Of a stretch of DNA of 64,000 nucleotides, positions 49,160 to 58,778 are shown in pieces. Within the stretch, counting starts at the first letter, position 1. Each line of letters starts with the position of its first letter. Made by a program: the position numbers and the translations under genes. This DNA is from Candidatus Altimarinota bacterium (GTDB taxonomy: Bacteria > Patescibacteriota > Gracilibacteria > UBA1369 > LOWO2-01-FULL-3): assembly GCA_023231115.1 (NCBI GenBank), contig JALNWA010000001.1, forward strand, positions 124,001 through 188,000. The letters are read 5' to 3'. The notes beneath the pieces were generated by a model. That model had not been told where the DNA came from. It did not search any database and saw only the letters and a program-made list of their open reading frames with translations.

Positions 49160-50149
49160 ATGTCAAAACAAAATTTCAAAAAACAACTTCTTGAGCTGAC
49201 TATTGTGCTCGGACTTATGGTTGTTGCACTTGGAACATTTTCGTTTTTCACGCATGCAGGTTTAGCGCAGGCAGACTCGCTTCTTCCAATAACAGAAGGG
49301 ACAAAAAAGGCTTTTGAAAGTTCTAATATTCCACAACCGTCCGACAAGTCGGGACAGGAGATCGTGGTCGACCTTGTCATGGGCGCATTGTCTTACGTGA
49401 AAGTGCTTGTTGGGGTGGTTGGATTTGCGATGTTGATTTTTCTCGGATATCAACTTGTGATGTCTTCAGGAAATGAAGAGAGTTTGGGAAAAGTGAAAAA
49501 AGGATTTATTTACACATTGATTTCATTCGTGATTATAAGCATGTCGCAAGATTTGGCGAAAATCTTTGACATGTCTCAAGGAACATTGTTGGGAAGCCCT
49601 CAAGAAATTTTAAATCGTGTGAAAATTTTTGACAAACAAGTCGAAATTTTTATGACATTCATAAAATACGTAATTGGAACTTATGCCGTGATTATGGTTG
49701 TGCGTTCAGGCATTTCTTTTATGACCGTGGGGGGAGATGAAGAAAAAACAAAAAAAGCAAAAAGTGGCTTGATTTACAGCATTTCAGGCCTGCTTTTGAT
49801 TTACATTGGTGATGTTTTTATAAACAAAGTTTTCTACAATATCGATAAAACGGCATATTCCGGCGTAACGGGAGTTCATCCGATGATAAGCGTAAAAACC
49901 GGAATAGAACAAATAACAGGAATAATAAATTTTATAATGTATTTCATTGGCCCTGCGGCTTTTATAATGCTTATAGTCGCGGCATTTATGTACTTAAGTT
50001 CGGCTGGTGAGGAAGAGAAAATGAAAAAAGCAAAAAATATTCTCGTTGCGACAATTGTCGGAATTGTTATTATTTATGGTGCTTTTGCAATAGTGAGCAC
50101 TGTTTTATCAAGTCAAATAGCCAGTCTTGGAGCCATGGTAACCGAATAA
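49160..50149 (+). CDS. Triple T4SS-pilin-like membrane protein (first)
   Basis: After an N-terminal hydrophobic signal (VLGLMVVALGTFSFFTHAG), the 329-residue protein repeats one module three times (about 72-140, 165-225 and 245-318). Each module is helix, then a polar turn of the form 'SSGNEESLGKVKK', 'VGGDEEKTKKAKS' or 'SAGEEEKMKKAKN', then a second helix. A single such unit resembles TrbC/VirB2-like T4SS pilins common in Patescibacteria. Three units fused in one chain would give six membrane helices. Its function is unknown. It starts a plus-strand cluster of surface genes. Confidence 0.75.
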   Translation: MSKQNFKKQLLELTIVLGLMVVALGTFSFFTHAGLAQADSLLPITEGTKKAFESSNIPQPSDKSGQEIVVDLVMGALSYVKVLVGVVGFAMLIFLGYQLVMSSGNEESLGKVKKGFIYTLISFVIISMSQDLAKIFDMSQGTLLGSPQEILNRVKIFDKQVEIFMTFIKYVIGTYAVIMVVRSGISFMTVGGDEEKTKKAKSGLIYSISGLLLIYIGDVFINKVFYNIDKTAYSGVTGVHPMISVKTGIEQITGIINFIMYFIGPAAFIMLIVAAFMYLSSAGEEEKMKKAKNILVATIVGIVIIYGAFAIVSTVLSSQIASLGAMVTE

Positions 50150-50155
50150 AAATAT

Positions 50156-51166
50156 ATGAAAAAATTTATAAAATCATTTTTAGTTTCATTCCTGCTCATA
50201 AATCTTGGGCTTGCAATATACACATTTTCAACATTCGGAAGCTTTATGCCAAATGCATTGGCCTTAAATCCGCTTGATGAAATACAAAAAATAGGGAGCC
50301 AAACTAAGCTTGAAGATTTTAATGCTTCAGGACAACATCCTGATGCTCCTGCGGACTACGCACAACCGGGAGTTGGAACTATCACAAGTCCGATATATTT
50401 TGCAATTGATATGGCAAAATTAGCGCTTAGCGGAATAGCAATGATCGTCATTGTTGTAGCGGCGATAAGGCTTATTTCAACCACAAATGAAGAAGACGCA
50501 AGCAAGGCAAAAAACACACTTGTGTATACGATAGCCGGACTTATCGTTGTTCAACTTGCGGGAATAGTCGTAACAAAAATGTTTTTTGGAGAGCAAGGTG
50601 AAGCGTTCGAAAGCATAGCAGTAACAGAAATGTTTGCCGAGCAATCAGTGGCTCAGGTTAGAGGAATTCTCGGAGTAGTTGAGGCGTTCCTTGGAATAGT
50701 TGCAGTTTTGATAATAATAATTCGCGGATTTACAGTTATAACAAGCGGAGGAAGTGAAGAAGATCTTACAAAAGCAAAAAAACATGTCGCCTATGCGGTA
50801 GTCGGACTTGTTGTAATCATGCTTTCAGAAGTCGTGATTCGTGGAGTTGTTTTTCCGGAAGGCGGACAGGTGCTTCCTGACACAGAAATCGCAAAATATA
50901 TCATAGTGAAAATAGTGAATTATGCAGTCTTATTTATTTCGATAATTGCGTTCCTTGTTCTCTTCTATGCCGGATATTTGTATGTCACTTCAGCAGGGAG
51001 CGAAGAAGCAGGGACAAAAGTCAAAAAAATATTTACGTCATCAATAATTGCTCTCGTTCTCGCATTCGGAGCCTTTGCCATTGTAAATACGCTTATAAAA
51101 TTTGAGCCGTATTACGAAACAGGGGAGACAACACCAACGACAACGGTGATCGAAGAAACAAAATAA
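50156..51166 (+). CDS. Triple T4SS-pilin-like membrane protein (second)
   Basis: A 336-residue paralog of the preceding gene, 6 bases downstream. It has a signal peptide (FLVSFLLINLGLAIYTF), a polar linker, and three helix-turn-helix modules with turns STTNEEDASKAKN, TSGGSEEDLTKAKK and TSAGSEEAGTKVKK. The third module is closest to the single module at the N-terminus of the next protein, suggesting that the three genes share a common ancestor. Like the first, it might form an oligomeric membrane assembly; no ATPase of a type IV system is in the window. Confidence 0.75.
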   Translation: MKKFIKSFLVSFLLINLGLAIYTFSTFGSFMPNALALNPLDEIQKIGSQTKLEDFNASGQHPDAPADYAQPGVGTITSPIYFAIDMAKLALSGIAMIVIVVAAIRLISTTNEEDASKAKNTLVYTIAGLIVVQLAGIVVTKMFFGEQGEAFESIAVTEMFAEQSVAQVRGILGVVEAFLGIVAVLIIIIRGFTVITSGGSEEDLTKAKKHVAYAVVGLVVIMLSEVVIRGVVFPEGGQVLPDTEIAKYIIVKIVNYAVLFISIIAFLVLFYAGYLYVTSAGSEEAGTKVKKIFTSSIIALVLAFGAFAIVNTLIKFEPYYETGETTPTTTVIEETK

Positions 51167-51231
51167 AAACAAACAAATCGGTTGCTATAAATATTTAAAA
51201 AAAATATAATCAGATAAAGTGCCTCACCACT

Positions 51232-54200
51232 ATGAAAAACAGAATAAATAAAATAACAAAAATCGCGTTAATCTTAGGAATTTTCACGACACTTTTTTCA
51301 GCGAATATTCTATCTGTGTCAGCGCAGACTTGGTTTGAAAATTTACAAGACGCAGCCGGTAAACTTTTCACAACAGATGAACAAGGAACAGACTTATCCG
51401 ATTTTAAACCCGGAGAAAGCCTTGAGCTTGAAGAAAAAGGTCTAAATAAAGCGCTTACCGCATCAACCGACGTGCGTGAATTTATTTTGAAAATTGTGAA
51501 TTTTGCGCTTGGATTCTTGGGGCTTGTAGCCATTCTTATAATAATCTATGCCGGTGTTCTTTATTTGACTGCAGGTGGCGCGGAAGAAAACACGGGAAAA
51601 GCCAAAAAGGCGATAATGTACGCCGTTATTGGACTTATTATAATTGTAGGATCATACGCAATCGTAAACACGGTAATAAAGGGACTTGGCGGTGGTACGA
51701 GCACTGACACCGGAAAAGTCGTGGGAGTCAATTATGGAAACAGTTTTAATGCATCAGCTGTTCAAGTTCAAAGTGTAGCGAAAGAAATTTATTCAAACTT
51801 TATTCTTTTCGCACAAAGTGCTGAAGAAATAAAAGGAATAGTAAATGATTCTAACAAAGATTCATTAAATTATTCAAAAAATCTTGTAGCAAGGCAAGAT
51901 ATCCTAAATTTCTTATCAAGCGAGAAACAGAAAGTTTCAAATATAAGAGGAAGAGTTCCGCAATTTTCAGCGGCATACGTTGAAGCAAATACAATAATAA
52001 ACAAACTCGAAAGGCAAATAGATTCTGTGAAAATAATGCCTGAAAGGCTTGCTCTTTATGATGTTAACACGGGCACGGTTTACGAAAAAGGGGAGATAAA
52101 TGTGTATTGTACATATCCTGACCCAGCACGTCCTTCGTGCGTTACTTACCCTCAAGGTCTTTATTCGCAATGGAGTGAAATAAAAAAAGAAATAAATTCT
52201 CCTGACAGCGATCTTTTACGGCTTTTTGAGGCGGTGAAAACTGATTATTTGGATAGATTGAAAAATGATTATATGCCTGAGCTTTACGCGATGAAACAAA
52301 TTTTCGGAGGCTTTGACGCTACAAAAGATGCGGGTTCGAGCGTTGCGGAATCTTTCAATCAAATGATGAATGACTACGGATATAATCCTGCAAATCCAAA
52401 CACATATTCTACGGGATCATTCATGTATAAAATAAAAAATTGGAGCGTAACAAATTCATCAACAGCTGAAATCAGCGAAGCTACACAATTACTTATAAAA
52501 ATTCTAAAAGCGCAAATAGCATTTTCAGACGGGCTTCAGTCCGTTAAAAGCGTGGAAGCGCATTTGAGCGCAAATACAGTTTCAGGAAATGCACCTCTTG
52601 TCGTGACTTTCAACGTTCTTGATTCGTTGGATCCTGCCGGAGGAAGTATTATAGATAAAAATATAGACTGGACAAATCTTGGAGGATCAAAGACTTTAAC
52701 AGGAATGTCAGTCGATGTTTCAGACGCGGTTGTTTGTACAGCGCCAATTGAAAAAGAAATTTTTGGGCCGGCATATAGACAATGTACATTTAAATATCCG
52801 GGTACATACTCTGCAAATGTAACAATAAAATCCAACGACCCTACAAAATATGTCCCTGGAATGAGCAGTTTGGTCATTAAAGTAAATCCACCGACAACAA
52901 AAATAGATTTGCAGGTTACAATTCAGGGCAAAAAAATTCCTGTGATGTCTTATTATGAAAATGGAATTTTGAAAAACGACAAAGACACAGTTAGCATTAC
53001 GCTAAATGAAGCGAAAAAAGGAATAATATTCGACGCTTCGAAAACTGAAAATGTTGAAAATTTTAAATGGAGTTTTGGAACGGGAAAAGTCTCCGGCACG
53101 AGTGACAATACTATAGACAACGATCAAACCGGACAACAAACAGTTGTTTTCGATTCCGAAGGTAAAAACGTTATCAGGCTCGACGTAATGAGCAAACTTG
53201 GAGAATTGGACAGCAAATATTTTGTCCTTGATGTGAGAAATGTCGCGGCGCGAATTCAAGTTTCTCCAAATGAAAACGTATTTATAAACAGACCTATAAT
53301 AATAGACGGAACACTTTCTTCAGCTTCTTCCGGAAAAATAAAATCATATGAATGGGTGATAACAAAAACATCTGGAGAAATAAAAGAAATAGATTTGGGA
53401 GAAAACAGGAACAATAGTTCTTTTGCTCATAAATTTACAGAGCCTGGAAAATATAAAGTAGGCTTAAAAGTAACAAGCGAGTTGGAGACGGTTCAAGCGG
53501 AACCATATTCATTGACAGTCGAATCTCAAGCTCCAAAGGCGATTTATGAATATTTAATTCCCGATACGGCACAGCCTTCCACGGTGAATTTCAATGCTTC
53601 AAAGAGTTTTGATCCAGACGGACAAAATCCATTCATTACATATAAGTGGAGTATCGCGCCGGATTCGAAAAGCGGAGAAGCATGGATGCTTTTGAACGGA
53701 AGCACTCTTAATGATAAAAATCCTATAATAAAATTCAGAAAAATCGATGATTACAAAGTGACATTAAGAGTTTCGGATTCAAGTACATTGGGATCAGGTC
53801 TAAAAGAAGAATACACGGAAATAACAAAAACAATCTCAGTGCAAAATGTATTGGATGTTGCATGGGGAAGTTCTCAACAAACTACGGCTGTCGTAAATGC
53901 CGAAGGGAAAGCGACTATGAATTTCCTTCTCGCAAGTGAAAATGCAATTGCATACGAAATAAAATTTGGAGACGGAGACTCAAGCAACGGCGAAATAAAA
54001 CAATCAAAAGTAATTTCACACACATACGCAAAAGCCGGGAAATATGACGTAAAAGCAACGGTCTACGACGAAAACGACAATGACAATTCAGTGACAAAGA
54101 AAATATTTATTGGAGGAGGGGATCTGCCGGTCGCAAAAATGACAGTATTTGTAAATGGAATTGAAATTACGGATTTATCCGATGAAATAAAAGCATCGAA

Positions 54201-56052
54201 AGGAGACGTCATAACCTTTGACGCCAGCGAATCAAAAAATACAGACGGAACAGGAAGAAACTTGAAATATAATTGGGACTTCGGAGACACCTTTAAGAGT
54301 TCAAACAAATCAGTCACTCATATATATAAGGAGTTGAGTCCGCAAGATCCTGGATATTTTACAGTACAATTAAAAATATATGACAAAGACGTTGTAGAAA
54401 AGGAAGCAAGAGATGAAATAAAAATGAAAATCGCAAACAAAGCTCCTACACTTTCGTCATTGGAAGCGGTTCCGGATTCTTCAAACACGGATTTAGTTAC
54501 TCCGGTGAAAGTTGATTTAAAGGTATACGGAGCGGAAGACAGAGATGGAGACATATCTCAATTTAGATGGTGGTATTTTGATGTTGATGATCCTGACGAA
54601 CCACTTGGAATGCAAATTACACAAACACCGGAAACAAAAATAACAATTGGTACAAACGGTAAAGAAGGCAATGAAGTGGAATATGGATTTGGAGTGGAAA
54701 TCACAGATAATGACAACGCAAAATCTTCAAGCAGAGATGTTTTGACTGAAGAGCAAACGCCAAAATTAAAAGTAAAAAACGGACCTAATGAAGCTCCTGT
54801 CGCAAAATTCAAAGTAAATGCGACAAAAGTTTTCACAGGCGACAAAGTGGTGTTCACAAGCGCATCAACGGACATAGATGGACAAATTGTGTCTTATATA
54901 TGGGATTTTGAAGGAGATGGATTCTTCAACAACCCTCCAACAAAAGAAGCCGTCGCGGAACACACGTATTCAAATAAAAATTTAAATGGTTACGACGTAA
55001 GACTAAAAGTAATCGACGATAAAAGTGGAGAAGGCGTTTCAACAGCTTTCAAGGTTTATGTGGATAGCCTTTCCGCACCGCCAAAAGCCGCATTCAAATA
55101 TAATGTTGTTGACGGAAGCGATGGCAAAAAAGTTAAATTCACAAACAACTCAACTTCAGACACCGCAACGGGAGCAACTATAATAAGGTATTCATGGGAT
55201 TTTGACACAACCTCGTTTCTTACAACTGCCGATTCTGACGGAGACGGTAAAAAAGACAACGATGTCGATTCAGCGGCAAAAGATCCGGAAAGACTTTACA
55301 CGGAACAAGGAACATACACAGTAAAATTAACGGTCACCGACAGCAACGGAGCGTCTGATTTTGTTTTAAACACAATGAAAATTCCAATGGCAAATCCGCC
55401 AAAAGCGGCATTCGGATTTTCTACAATGGATGACGGAATACATTTTAAAAACAACTCAACCGCTGACTCAACAAGAGGTGCAACTATAGAAAAAAATATT
55501 TGGGATTTCGATACTATGGTTGATTCTGATGGCGATGGCTACAGAGATAATGACGCAGATTCAAGCGACAAAGAGCCGGTTCATATTTATACAAAAGCCG
55601 GAAAATACAGCGTAAAATTAACAGTAAAAGACAATCAAGGAAACTCCGACGGAGTCATAAACATAGTGAATTCATTGTCGGGTTCTTTGCCAAATGTTGC
55701 AGGAACGGGAACGACCGGAACTCAAGTTGGAACAAGTATCAAAGCGGTTTTGGAAACAACTCCAAAAGAATCAGCCGAGGGAATAATTTATTTAACAGGG
55801 GATATTGGATCTGTCACATTTAATTTCTCAAATTCACAAGGAAACATCGCAAGCTATTCAATAGATAAAAATATTTATTTTGATACTGACGGAAATGGAA
55901 TAAAGACGGACGACAACGATTTTAAGACACAGTTGCCGGGCACATGGAAGACAAATTTCGAGAAAGTATGGGGAACAACAGTAGTTAAATTAACAGTCAC
56001 TGATATATATGGAAATATAAACACAGTGACAAAAGAAATAAAATTTAAATAA
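51232..56052 (+). CDS. Giant PKD-domain protein with pilin-like N-terminus (1606 aa)
   Basis: Signal peptide (TKIALILGIFTTLFSANIL), then one T4SS-pilin-like module (about 80-150; turn TAGGAEENTGKAKK). A helical region (about 180-430) follows. The rest is about ten PKD-like beta-sandwich domains, seen as YNWDFGDTF, YIWDFEGDGFF and similar, each ended by 'HTYAKAGKYDVKATV'-like strands. The last two carry calcium-type loops (DSDGDGKKDNDVDS and DSDGDGYRDNDADS). The pilin-like module may dock it to the proteins encoded by the two upstream genes, with the PKD stalk extending outward. This is a likely adhesin or cell-contact fibre. Confidence 0.85.
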   Translation: MKNRINKITKIALILGIFTTLFSANILSVSAQTWFENLQDAAGKLFTTDEQGTDLSDFKPGESLELEEKGLNKALTASTDVREFILKIVNFALGFLGLVAILIIIYAGVLYLTAGGAEENTGKAKKAIMYAVIGLIIIVGSYAIVNTVIKGLGGGTSTDTGKVVGVNYGNSFNASAVQVQSVAKEIYSNFILFAQSAEEIKGIVNDSNKDSLNYSKNLVARQDILNFLSSEKQKVSNIRGRVPQFSAAYVEANTIINKLERQIDSVKIMPERLALYDVNTGTVYEKGEINVYCTYPDPARPSCVTYPQGLYSQWSEIKKEINSPDSDLLRLFEAVKTDYLDRLKNDYMPELYAMKQIFGGFDATKDAGSSVAESFNQMMNDYGYNPANPNTYSTGSFMYKIKNWSVTNSSTAEISEATQLLIKILKAQIAFSDGLQSVKSVEAHLSANTVSGNAPLVVTFNVLDSLDPAGGSIIDKNIDWTNLGGSKTLTGMSVDVSDAVVCTAPIEKEIFGPAYRQCTFKYPGTYSANVTIKSNDPTKYVPGMSSLVIKVNPPTTKIDLQVTIQGKKIPVMSYYENGILKNDKDTVSITLNEAKKGIIFDASKTENVENFKWSFGTGKVSGTSDNTIDNDQTGQQTVVFDSEGKNVIRLDVMSKLGELDSKYFVLDVRNVAARIQVSPNENVFINRPIIIDGTLSSASSGKIKSYEWVITKTSGEIKEIDLGENRNNSSFAHKFTEPGKYKVGLKVTSELETVQAEPYSLTVESQAPKAIYEYLIPDTAQPSTVNFNASKSFDPDGQNPFITYKWSIAPDSKSGEAWMLLNGSTLNDKNPIIKFRKIDDYKVTLRVSDSSTLGSGLKEEYTEITKTISVQNVLDVAWGSSQQTTAVVNAEGKATMNFLLASENAIAYEIKFGDGDSSNGEIKQSKVISHTYAKAGKYDVKATVYDENDNDNSVTKKIFIGGGDLPVAKMTVFVNGIEITDLSDEIKASKGDVITFDASESKNTDGTGRNLKYNWDFGDTFKSSNKSVTHIYKELSPQDPGYFTVQLKIYDKDVVEKEARDEIKMKIANKAPTLSSLEAVPDSSNTDLVTPVKVDLKVYGAEDRDGDISQFRWWYFDVDDPDEPLGMQITQTPETKITIGTNGKEGNEVEYGFGVEITDNDNAKSSSRDVLTEEQTPKLKVKNGPNEAPVAKFKVNATKVFTGDKVVFTSASTDIDGQIVSYIWDFEGDGFFNNPPTKEAVAEHTYSNKNLNGYDVRLKVIDDKSGEGVSTAFKVYVDSLSAPPKAAFKYNVVDGSDGKKVKFTNNSTSDTATGATIIRYSWDFDTTSFLTTADSDGDGKKDNDVDSAAKDPERLYTEQGTYTVKLTVTDSNGASDFVLNTMKIPMANPPKAAFGFSTMDDGIHFKNNSTADSTRGATIEKNIWDFDTMVDSDGDGYRDNDADSSDKEPVHIYTKAGKYSVKLTVKDNQGNSDGVINIVNSLSGSLPNVAGTGTTGTQVGTSIKAVLETTPKESAEGIIYLTGDIGSVTFNFSNSQGNIASYSIDKNIYFDTDGNGIKTDDNDFKTQLPGTWKTNFEKVWGTTVVKLTVTDIYGNINTVTKEIKFK

Positions 56053-56061
56053 AAAATTTTT

Positions 56062-58245
56062 ATGGATAATCAAAACGAGAATACTAATGATATAAAAGTA
56101 AATTCTTATGCTAATGCACCGGAAAACACGCCAGTGCAATCTCAAGAAAAAGTTGAGCCGGAAAAACAAACAATCGGACAAGTAAAAAACAATGTAAACC
56201 CTTCGGCAAAACCGCCGTTAGATCCGGAAGCAAGGAGAAAGGCAATAAAAAAATTGCTTATGGTTGCCGGAATTGTTGGCGGAGTGATTGCGGCAGTAAG
56301 CCTTTTTATGATTTCGAAAGTTGATGAGGATGGAAATAATCTCATCGCTCAAACATTAAATCTAAACAGTCTTTCTTTCACAAACATTCTTAGCACGACT
56401 ATACACATAATTTTTATGTTGGCGGCACTTGCGGTGGTTGTATTTGTAATGAGAAGTTTCATGGCGATGAACAAAGTTCAGAAAGAAGACACCATCGGTC
56501 GCAAAGTGGCATTAAAGAAATTGATTATTCGTGGAGTCGCTTTATTTTTATTAATGATTGTATGGGTTACGGCATTAATATTTATTGAAATGAACAGATC
56601 GCTCGTAACAAAATATTTGCAAAATCCTATCGTGACAACGCCGGCGCAAACATTAAATCTAACCGCTCCGGTTGAAATAAAATTCGACGCATCGCACGCG
56701 CCGATCGATAGAGCGATTTTTCAGGTAATTTCTTACGATTGGGATTTCGGCGATAACAAAACAGGAACAAGCCAAGTGGTAACACACACATACGAAAAGA
56801 AAGGAAGGTTCGACGTGGTTTTGGCGATAACAAAACGAAACAAAACAACGAGCGAAGAATCAAAAGACACATATGCAATCACAGTAGTAATAGACAAGCA
56901 GGCATTAAGCGCAATAATCAAAGCGGACAAAGACAACGGACCAATTCCTTTGGAAGTAAGTTTTGATGGTTCTGATTCTGTAAATCCTGACGGAACAATC
57001 AGAAAATTCGAATGGGATTTTGATGGCGACGGTAAAATTGATGAGACAGGAGAAACTATAAAACACACTTTTGAAAAAGCGGGAATATACAAAGTTTCAT
57101 TAAAAATAACATCTTCAACAGGGGACAGCGCGGTTATTGTAAAAGAAATAATGGCCGGAGAATCCGATTTGGAAGCCGTAATAAGCGTGTTAAATGAGCC
57201 AACGGAATTTGTAAAAGACACTTCATATATTTTCAAGGCTGACCAATCGGTTTCAAAAAACAGCACAATTGAAAAATATGAATGGGATTTTGGTGACGGA
57301 ACAAAGACAGAAACAGGAAAAACAATTTCTCACACATTCAAAAAAGAAGGAGCTTTTGAAATTATGCTTACTGTAACCGACAAAGCGGGAAGCGAAGGAG
57401 AAGTGAAAAAAATCATAAATATCGGATCTCCAAAAGGTACGCCAAAAGCTGTAATTTCCAGCGACCCTACTATAAAAGAAGGGGACTTGGCTATTTCCGG
57501 AAAAGTTCCGTTTGCCGTAGTATTTAATGGAGGAGAAAGCGCGGACAGCGATCAAAATATAGTTGATTACAAATGGGATTTTAATGGTGATGCAAAATAT
57601 GAAGGTTTTGGAAAAAACATTACACATACATTCACTGAAGCAGGGACATTTACTGTAACATTGGAAGTTGAAGACGCGGATAACAATACTTCACAAGCAA
57701 CAATCGCGGTGAGAGTTCTTGAACAAGGAATTCAAGCCGATTTAAAAGCTGATAAAGTTGAAGGAACAGCTCCACTTATTGTAGCGTTTGACGCGAGCGG
57801 ATCTACATATCAAAGCGGAAAAATCACAAGTTATAAATGGGAATTCGGTGACGGAACAGCGCCAAAATTATCGACTGCATCTATTACACATAAGTATGCA
57901 TCAATCGGTACATACACAGCAAAAGTGACAGTTGTCGGGTCGGACAATTCTTCCGACTCTGAAGAAATCACAATTACCGTGAGAGAGACTCCGTTGTCAG
58001 CATGTTTCACTACAAATTTTAAAGAGGGGCAAGCTCCTTTGGACGTAATTTTTGACCCTGCATGTTCTACTGGAACAACAGCAAATTATTATTGGGACTT
58101 CGGAGACGGGGCTTCATCTACAGATGTTAAGCCTACGCACACTTTCACAAAAGAAGGAACTTACAAAGTTGAGCTACAAATTACGGATGTTGACAATACT
58201 GTGAGCTCGTTCGATACTGAAATCAAAGTCCTACCAAAACAATAA
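56062..58245 (+). CDS. Six-PKD membrane-anchored protein (727 aa)
   Basis: An unstructured cytoplasmic N-terminus (about 70 residues) is followed by three membrane helices (IKKLLMVAGIVGGVIAAVSL, IHIIFMLAALAVVVFVM and a third near 155). This odd number puts the long C-terminus outside. That part consists of six PKD domains, each with a core such as YDWDFGDNKTG, FEWDFDGDGKID, YEWDFGDGTKT, YKWDFNGDAKY, YKWEFGDGTAP and YYWDFGDGASS. It begins 9 bases after the 1606-aa gene, so the two PKD proteins are likely made together. Confidence 0.88.
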   Translation: MDNQNENTNDIKVNSYANAPENTPVQSQEKVEPEKQTIGQVKNNVNPSAKPPLDPEARRKAIKKLLMVAGIVGGVIAAVSLFMISKVDEDGNNLIAQTLNLNSLSFTNILSTTIHIIFMLAALAVVVFVMRSFMAMNKVQKEDTIGRKVALKKLIIRGVALFLLMIVWVTALIFIEMNRSLVTKYLQNPIVTTPAQTLNLTAPVEIKFDASHAPIDRAIFQVISYDWDFGDNKTGTSQVVTHTYEKKGRFDVVLAITKRNKTTSEESKDTYAITVVIDKQALSAIIKADKDNGPIPLEVSFDGSDSVNPDGTIRKFEWDFDGDGKIDETGETIKHTFEKAGIYKVSLKITSSTGDSAVIVKEIMAGESDLEAVISVLNEPTEFVKDTSYIFKADQSVSKNSTIEKYEWDFGDGTKTETGKTISHTFKKEGAFEIMLTVTDKAGSEGEVKKIINIGSPKGTPKAVISSDPTIKEGDLAISGKVPFAVVFNGGESADSDQNIVDYKWDFNGDAKYEGFGKNITHTFTEAGTFTVTLEVEDADNNTSQATIAVRVLEQGIQADLKADKVEGTAPLIVAFDASGSTYQSGKITSYKWEFGDGTAPKLSTASITHKYASIGTYTAKVTVVGSDNSSDSEEITITVRETPLSACFTTNFKEGQAPLDVIFDPACSTGTTANYYWDFGDGASSTDVKPTHTFTKEGTYKVELQITDVDNTVSSFDTEIKVLPKQ

Positions 58246-58260
58246 TTTTAAAAAAATCCT

Positions 58261-58659
58261 ATGAAAAAAGAACAAGTTTTGAAGACACTACAAATATTAG
58301 TTTTCTCTGCAATGGTTGCAGTCATCGCAGGCGCAACGGTTTATGCCGAGGATGCCCCTCCGGGAGTATCTTCTCCTTTTGGAGCTGATGATATTATAGG
58401 TGGCACATCCGATACAGCGACAGAAGAACCCGTAGTGGAAGACACAACTGTTGATGAAACAGACAATGCAGGCGAAACACTAGAAACGACAGTCCAACAA
58501 CCGGTAACGACACAATACACAGAGCCAACAACAGCAGAAGTACAAAAAACCACAACAAAAAAGACAACCAGCCTTCCAAAAACAGGTCCAGAAACGGCTC
58601 TTTTGGTTGTTCCAAGTTTGGTTGCAGGATATTTCGTAGTAAAAGGACTAAGGAAATAA
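58261..58659 (+). CDS. Small secreted protein with LPKTG-type tail
   Basis: The 132-residue protein has a signal peptide (FSAMVAVIAGATVYA), a Thr/Glu-rich linker, and a C-terminal sorting-type signal: LPKTG at residues 105-109, a hydrophobic stretch (ALLVVPSLVAGYFVV) and a basic end (KGLRK). This is the layout of sortase substrates. No sortase is encoded in the window. After the signal it has APPGVSSPFG, a relative of the APPSLG motif in neighbouring proteins. It follows the six-PKD gene by 15 bases. Confidence 0.75.
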   Translation: MKKEQVLKTLQILVFSAMVAVIAGATVYAEDAPPGVSSPFGADDIIGGTSDTATEEPVVEDTTVDETDNAGETLETTVQQPVTTQYTEPTTAEVQKTTTKKTTSLPKTGPETALLVVPSLVAGYFVVKGLRK

Positions 58660-58678
58660 ATCATGGGAAATGTCGCAC

Positions 58679-58707
58679 TTGTGTTTTTCAGGAAAATATA
58701 GTATAAT
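58679..58707 (+). promoter_or_regulatory. Promoter of the 1173-aa gene
   Basis: TTGTGT (58679-58684) and a consensus TATAAT (58702-58707) are 17 bases apart, giving a leader of about 65 bases. Confidence 0.6.
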
Positions 58708-58778
58708 ATAAACAATCCAAGTTATTCTTAACCGAATAGTGCGGAGGAAAACTAAAATATTTATTAAAATAAACAAAC

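Noticed and set aside
56733-57266. 177-codon minus-strand frame within the six-PKD gene
   Set aside because: Antisense shadow of PKD repeats; composition Ser/Phe/Val-rich as expected from that.
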